Shown here: positions 6,917-10,034 of the stretch, piece by piece | How positions within the stretch are numbered: position 1 is the stretch's first letter | Layout: every line of letters starts with the position of its first letter | From: Chloroflexota bacterium | GTDB taxonomy: Bacteria > Chloroflexota > UBA6077 > CF-72 | Assembly (NCBI GenBank): GCA_019242065.1 | Contig: JAFAWJ010001020.1 | Span: 1-10,034 of the forward strand | Reading direction: 5' to 3' | DNA length: 10,034 nt | Program-made: the position numbers and the translations under genes | Notes under the pieces: generated by a model | Seen by the model: the letters and a program-made list of their open reading frames with translations, nothing else | What the model was told of the DNA's origin: nothing | Databases searched by the model: none

Positions 6917-8113
6917 ATGGCCATCAAGACCGCCGAGCGCATGAACCACATCGGGCAGGAGACCGCTTTCGAGGTGCTCGTCAGAGCCCGAGCGCTGGAA
7001 GCGCAGGGGCGATCGGTCATCCACTTGGAGATCGGCGAGCCAGACTTCGACACACCAGGCCACATCGTCGCCGCCGCGCAGCAGGCGCTCGAAGAAGGCA
7101 TGACCCATTACGGCCCGGGCGCGGGTTTGCCCGAATTGCGCACCGCGGTGGCCGGCTATCTCAAGCGCTGGCGCGGCCTGGACATCGACCCGCAGCGGGT
7201 GGTGATCACGCCAGGCGGCAAGCCGATCATGTTCTTCGCTATCCTGGCGCTGGTCAACCCCGGCGACGAGGTGATGTATCCCGATCCGGGCTTTCCTATC
7301 TACGAAAGTATGGCCCGCTTCGTCGGCGGCACCCCCGTGGCCATGCCGCTGCGCGAGGAGCACCGCTTCCGCTTCGACCCCGAAGAATTCCGCAGCCGGG
7401 TCACCAACCGCACCCGCCTGATCATCATCAACTCACCCCACAACCCCACCGGCAGCGTGCTCACCCACGCCGACCTGCAGGTCATCGCCGACGTTGCCCG
7501 CGAACGCGACATCGTCGTCCTGTCCGACGAAATCTATTCGCGTCTGCTGTACTCCGGCAGCCACGAGTCGATCGCCACGTTCGATGGCATGCTCGATCGC
7601 ACCATCATTCTCGACGGCTGGTCCAAGACGTGGGCCATGACCGGCTGGCGGCTAGGCTTCGGCGTGTTTCCGCCCGAGCTTGTGCCCCACGTCGAGCGGC
7701 TCATCTCGAACTCCGTGAGCTGTACCGCGAGCTTCGCGCAGGAGGCGGCCATCGCCGCGCTCGACGGGCCGCAGGATGCCGTCGAGCGCATGCTCGACGA
7801 ATTCACCGCGCGGCGCGCGGCGATCGTCTCGGGACTCAATCAGCTGCCTGGCGTGCGCTGTCTGGAGCCCGACGGGGCGTTTTACGCGTTTCCGAACATC
7901 ACCTCGACAGGCATACCCAGTCGCGAGCTGGCGGATCGGTTGCTGCAGGAAGCCGGCGTGGCGTGCCTGTCAGGGACGGCGTTCGGCAACTACGGCGAGG
8001 GCTTTATCCGCTTCAGCTATGCCAATAGCCTGCCGAATATCGAAGATGCTGTAGAGCGCATGCGCAAATTGCTGGCCTCGAGCGCGGCCGCCGTCAACTC
8101 AGCGGCGGGCTGA
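6917..8113 (+). CDS. Class I/II PLP-dependent aminotransferase
   Basis: A 398-aa fold-type I aminotransferase of the aspartate/aromatic (AT-I) group. Motifs in order: LEIGEPDFDTP (37-47), the PGGKPIMFF segment at the PLP phosphate end (about 99-107), NSPHNPTG with N176, SDEIY with D204 and Y207, SKTWAMTGWRLG with Schiff-base K237 and R245, and GFIRFSYAN with R365, the expected carboxylate-binding arginine. It transfers amino groups between an amino acid and a 2-oxo acid in the cytosol; the side-chain preference cannot be read from the sequence. The ATG at 6917 gives the family-typical N-terminus (AERMNHIGQETAFEVL); an ATG at 6941 would cut into it. No Shine-Dalgarno is visible, so the mRNA may be leaderless. 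Its last 20 bp overlap the 3' end of the amidase gene on the other strand. No pathway neighbour indicates a specific substrate. Confidence 0.92.
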   Translation: MAIKTAERMNHIGQETAFEVLVRARALEAQGRSVIHLEIGEPDFDTPGHIVAAAQQALEEGMTHYGPGAGLPELRTAVAGYLKRWRGLDIDPQRVVITPGGKPIMFFAILALVNPGDEVMYPDPGFPIYESMARFVGGTPVAMPLREEHRFRFDPEEFRSRVTNRTRLIIINSPHNPTGSVLTHADLQVIADVARERDIVVLSDEIYSRLLYSGSHESIATFDGMLDRTIILDGWSKTWAMTGWRLGFGVFPPELVPHVERLISNSVSCTASFAQEAAIAALDGPQDAVERMLDEFTARRAAIVSGLNQLPGVRCLEPDGAFYAFPNITSTGIPSRELADRLLQEAGVACLSGTAFGNYGEGFIRFSYANSLPNIEDAVERMRKLLASSAAAVNSAAG

Positions 8114-9494
8114 CTTTTCTCCAGGCGGTGGCCGCCTCGTACGCGGCGGCGACTTGTAGCACCAGCGCCTCGGCAAGCGCGGGGGCCATGATCTGCAGTC
8201 CCACGGGCAAGCCGTCGCTGAAGCCGCAGGGGACGCTGATCGCGGGCATGCCCGTCAGGTTGCACGGCACCGTCGCGCGATTCGCGATCGACCGTGGCGC
8301 CACATGCAGCGGCCCACTGGGCTCCAGGGTGTGGCCGATCTCCGGCGCCACGAGTGGCACCGTCGGCGCGACCACGACGTCCACGCGCTCGAAGGCGCCC
8401 GCAAAGTCAGCCTGGATCAGCGTCCGCATCCGCTGACTGGCCAGGTAGTCGACCGCGCGGATGAACTGGCCGCCGCGAATGCGCGCCAGGACGTCGGCGC
8501 CATAGTCGTCGGGCCTCTCACGCAGCCAGGTGGCATGCCAGGCAGCGGCCTCGGTGCTCATGATCACGTTGCCGGCCACCTGCGCATGCTCCACGTGCGG
8601 CAAGCTGACTTCCTCCACGCGTGCGCCAAGGCCCGCAAAGACTTCGATCGCATCGCGCACCAGGCGCTCCACGTCAGGCTCCACGACGTCCCAGAAGTAC
8701 TCGCGCGGGACGCCGATCCGCAGGCCGCTCACGCCGCTGGTGAGGTGTGCCGAAAAGTCGGGCACGGGCACCTGGGCACTGCCAGGGTCGGACGCGTCGT
8801 GGCCGGCGATGGCCTGCAGCATCAGCGCGCAGTCGACCACCGAGCGGGCGATTGGTCCCACGTGGTCGAGCGACCACGCCAGCGGCAGGCCGCCGTGCCG
8901 ACTGACGCGCCCGTACGTCGGCTTCAAGCCTACAACGCCGCAGAAGCTGGCCGGGGCACGAATCGAAGCGCCGGTGTCGCTGCCGATGCCCGCGGCGCAC
9001 AGGCCGGCCGCCACCGCCGAGGCGGTGCCGCCGCTGGAGCCGCCGGGGATCCGATCGGTGTTCCACGGGTTGCGGACGGCGCCGAAGTGGGGGTTTTCGC
9101 TGGTGATGCCGAAGGCGAACTCGTGCAGGTTGTGCTTGCCCAGGATGATGGCGCCGGCCTGTTTCAACTTCGCGACGACGGCGGCGTCCTGGTCGGCCAG
9201 GTTGTCTTTGAGGATGGTCGAGCCGAAAGTGGTGGCGACACCACTGACGTCGAAGAGGTCCTTGATGCCGATGGGCACCCCGTGAAGCGGGCCCCTGTAG
9301 CTGCCTGCAGCCATCTCCGCGTCGGCTGCGTGCGCCTGCTGCAGGGCCTGCTCGGCAGTCACGGCGATGTAGGCGTTCAGCCGCGGGTTTAGTTGCTTGA
9401 TGCGCTCGAGATAGGCGCGCGTAGCCTCGGTGGCGGACACCTCGCGCTTTTGCACGAGCGGGGCAAGCTGCGTGATGTCGAGATCGGTGATCAC
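8094..9494 (-). CDS. Amidase-signature family enzyme (GatA-like amidase)
   Basis: A 466-aa Ser-cisSer-Lys hydrolase. The triad residues are visible: K78 in GVPIGIKD, S153 in PGGSSGG and nucleophile S177 in GSDTGASIR. Supporting motifs are FGAVRNPWNTDRIPGG and FCGVVGLKPTYGRVS, with NLTGMPAISVPCG near the C-terminus. The family includes GatA and many carbon-nitrogen hydrolases. The absence of gatB and of the NMDEFAMG-type wording argues for a stand-alone or two-subunit amidase rather than the tRNA amidotransferase, though annotators may call it GatA. The oxyanion-loop motif reads DTGAS instead of the usual DTGGS. The GTG start at 9494 overlaps the stop of a 59-codon ORF (GTGA), so its synthesis is probably coupled to it. 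The substrate is unknown. The 3' end overlaps the aminotransferase tail by 20 bp. Confidence 0.9.
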   Translation of the reverse strand: MITDLDITQLAPLVQKREVSATEATRAYLERIKQLNPRLNAYIAVTAEQALQQAHAADAEMAAGSYRGPLHGVPIGIKDLFDVSGVATTFGSTILKDNLADQDAAVVAKLKQAGAIILGKHNLHEFAFGITSENPHFGAVRNPWNTDRIPGGSSGGTASAVAAGLCAAGIGSDTGASIRAPASFCGVVGLKPTYGRVSRHGGLPLAWSLDHVGPIARSVVDCALMLQAIAGHDASDPGSAQVPVPDFSAHLTSGVSGLRIGVPREYFWDVVEPDVERLVRDAIEVFAGLGARVEEVSLPHVEHAQVAGNVIMSTEAAAWHATWLRERPDDYGADVLARIRGGQFIRAVDYLASQRMRTLIQADFAGAFERVDVVVAPTVPLVAPEIGHTLEPSGPLHVAPRSIANRATVPCNLTGMPAISVPCGFSDGLPVGLQIMAPALAEALVLQVAAAYEAATAWRKVSPPLS

Positions 9495-9670
9495 GCGGTG
9501 GGACCTGGGGTCGAGCGCAGGGGCGGCTCCACGGCCTTGAGGTCAGCCGCCGGGAAAGCGGCTACGCCGCTGGACAGGTTGGCGTACCAGCTGACCAGCG
9601 CTGCCACGGCCTGGTCGTCGACCTCGACACCTAGGATCAGGCGCACGCTCTCGGGGGACAGCTCGGCCAT
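9491..9670 (-). CDS. Small GatC/AtzG-like partner of the amidase (59 aa)
   Basis: A short ORF immediately upstream of the amidase gene, ATG at 9670, stop TGA at 9493-9491 overlapping the amidase GTG by the GTGA arrangement. The protein begins MAELSPESVRLILGVEVDDQ, continues with a likely amphipathic helix (about 20-33, AVAALVSWYANLSS), then FPAADLKAVEPPLRSTPGP and a Pro-rich end. Small helix-plus-proline-tail proteins (GatC, and AtzG/DUF4089 beside AtzE) wrap amidase-family subunits, and this gene's position and layout fit that role. The similarity is by pattern only. No strong Shine-Dalgarno is visible before the ATG. An ATG at 9680 is out of frame. It could instead be an unrelated small leader protein, but the tight coupling and sequence layout make a partner role more likely. 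Confidence 0.6.
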   Translation of the reverse strand: MAELSPESVRLILGVEVDDQAVAALVSWYANLSSGVAAFPAADLKAVEPPLRSTPGPTA

Positions 9671-9720
9671 TGGCGCCCATTGTGGCGCAAGTTTGGGAAA
9701 CTAAACACTCACAAGAACAT
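9671..9720. promoter_or_regulatory. Divergent 50-bp intergenic region with a small inverted repeat
   Basis: This gap separates the amidase-partner operon (minus) from the ABC permease (plus) and is visibly more A/T-rich than its surroundings. It contains AGTTT-GGG-AAACT (9690-9702), a 5-bp inverted repeat with a 3-bp centre that could be an operator. Hexamers resembling -10 elements occur (TAAACA at 9703-9708 on plus, CACAAT on minus at about 9686-9681), without good -35 partners. No Shine-Dalgarno is seen before the permease ATG. Regulatory function is inferred from position. Confidence 0.35.
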
Positions 9721-10034
9721 ATGCGTGCGCTTCTCGCCCAGTTCCGCATCGAGCTCACTCTGACCCTACGTCGCGGGGAGAGCTTGCTCATCACCGTCGT
9801 GGTCCCCATCGTCCTGCTCGTCTTCTTTGGCGCCGTCGCCTCCAACCCGCCTGACTTCCTGGTGCCCGGCCTCCTGGCCCTGGCCGTCATGTCGACCAGC
9901 ATGGTCAGCCTGGGCATCGCCACCGCATATGAGCGCTACTACGGGGCGCTCAAGCGACTGCTTGGCTCGCCCCTGCCGCGGTCTAGCCTGGTCGCCGCCA
10001 AGACGCTGGCCGTGCTGGTGATCGAGGTCGTGCA
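9721..10034 (+). CDS. ABC-2-type transporter permease, 3' end beyond the window
   Basis: The first 104 residues of an inner-membrane permease of the ABC-2 (DrrB/YadH-like) group, which exports drugs, lipids or polysaccharides with a separate ATPase. It starts MRALLAQFRIELTLTLRRGE, a cytoplasmic amphipathic lead-in, then a hydrophobic helix (about 21-40, ending LLVFFGAVA). FLVPGLLALAVMSTSMVSLG follows as the second helix, and then the coupling-loop-like YERYYGALKRLLGSPLPRSSLVAAK before a third helix at the edge. The FLVPG and ERYYGALKRLLGSPL patterns are typical of this permease group. The ATG at 9721 has no visible Shine-Dalgarno. No ATPase gene is in the window; it may lie downstream. Cargo cannot be told. 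Confidence 0.88.
   Translation, partial: MRALLAQFRIELTLTLRRGESLLITVVVPIVLLVFFGAVASNPPDFLVPGLLALAVMSTSMVSLGIATAYERYYGALKRLLGSPLPRSSLVAAKTLAVLVIEVV

Noticed and set aside
8304..9392. Plus-strand 362-codon open frame opposite the amidase gene
   Set aside because: The opposite strand encodes a complete amidase with its catalytic triad; this frame is a composition-driven shadow.
9545..9563. Hairpin AGCCGC/GCGGCT as a possible terminator
   Set aside because: It lies inside the 59-aa coding ORF, has only a six-base stem and has no T-run on either strand. High-GC coding DNA gives such stems by chance.

Overview
The window is a gene-dense, high-GC bacterial chromosome segment with no phage, plasmid, insertion-sequence, CRISPR or structural-RNA signals that I could see. 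Gene style (very short intergenic gaps, GTG and TTG starts, GTGA stop/start overlaps) and protein flavour (MshB/Mca-like PIG-L deacetylase, GatA-like amidase, DrrB/ABC-2-type permease) suggest a Chloroflexota or neighbouring high-GC terrabacterial lineage. The taxon is an inference from style and was not tested.

Left block (1-3125, minus strand): a compact operon read right to left, PIG-L family deacetylase -> selA -> selB. The deacetylase stop lies 4 bp before the selA start, and the selA stop overlaps the selB start (GTGA). selA makes Sec-tRNA(Sec) from Ser-tRNA(Sec); selB is the elongation factor that delivers it to UGA codons. The organism therefore very probably decodes some UGA codons as selenocysteine. 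selB runs off the left edge, and neither selD, the tRNA-Sec gene nor a recognisable selenoprotein is in the window. selA carries an 81%-identical in-frame 48-bp tandem duplication near its 3' end.

Middle block (3126-6896): a plus-strand polytopic membrane protein diverges from the deacetylase across a short gap. It converges on a second polytopic membrane protein on the minus strand. The two are paralogs, and the last 28 codons of each are encoded on opposite strands of the same 86 bp. The minus-strand paralog lies 15 bp downstream of recJ (single-strand 5'-3' DNA exonuclease) and is probably cotranscribed with it.

Right block (6897-10034): a class I/II PLP aminotransferase (plus) diverges from recJ over about 20 bp. 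It converges, with a 20-bp tail overlap, on an amidase-signature enzyme (minus). That amidase is translationally coupled to an upstream 59-aa ORF resembling the GatC/AtzG type of small amidase partner. A 50-bp divergent gap with a small inverted repeat then precedes the 5' end of an ABC-2-type permease that runs off the right edge.

No stretch longer than about 50 bp lacks a gene, so there is little room for terminators or RNA genes. The observations most worth following are the deacetylase-selA-selB operon, the selA duplication, the tail-overlapping membrane-protein paralogs and the small coupled amidase partner.
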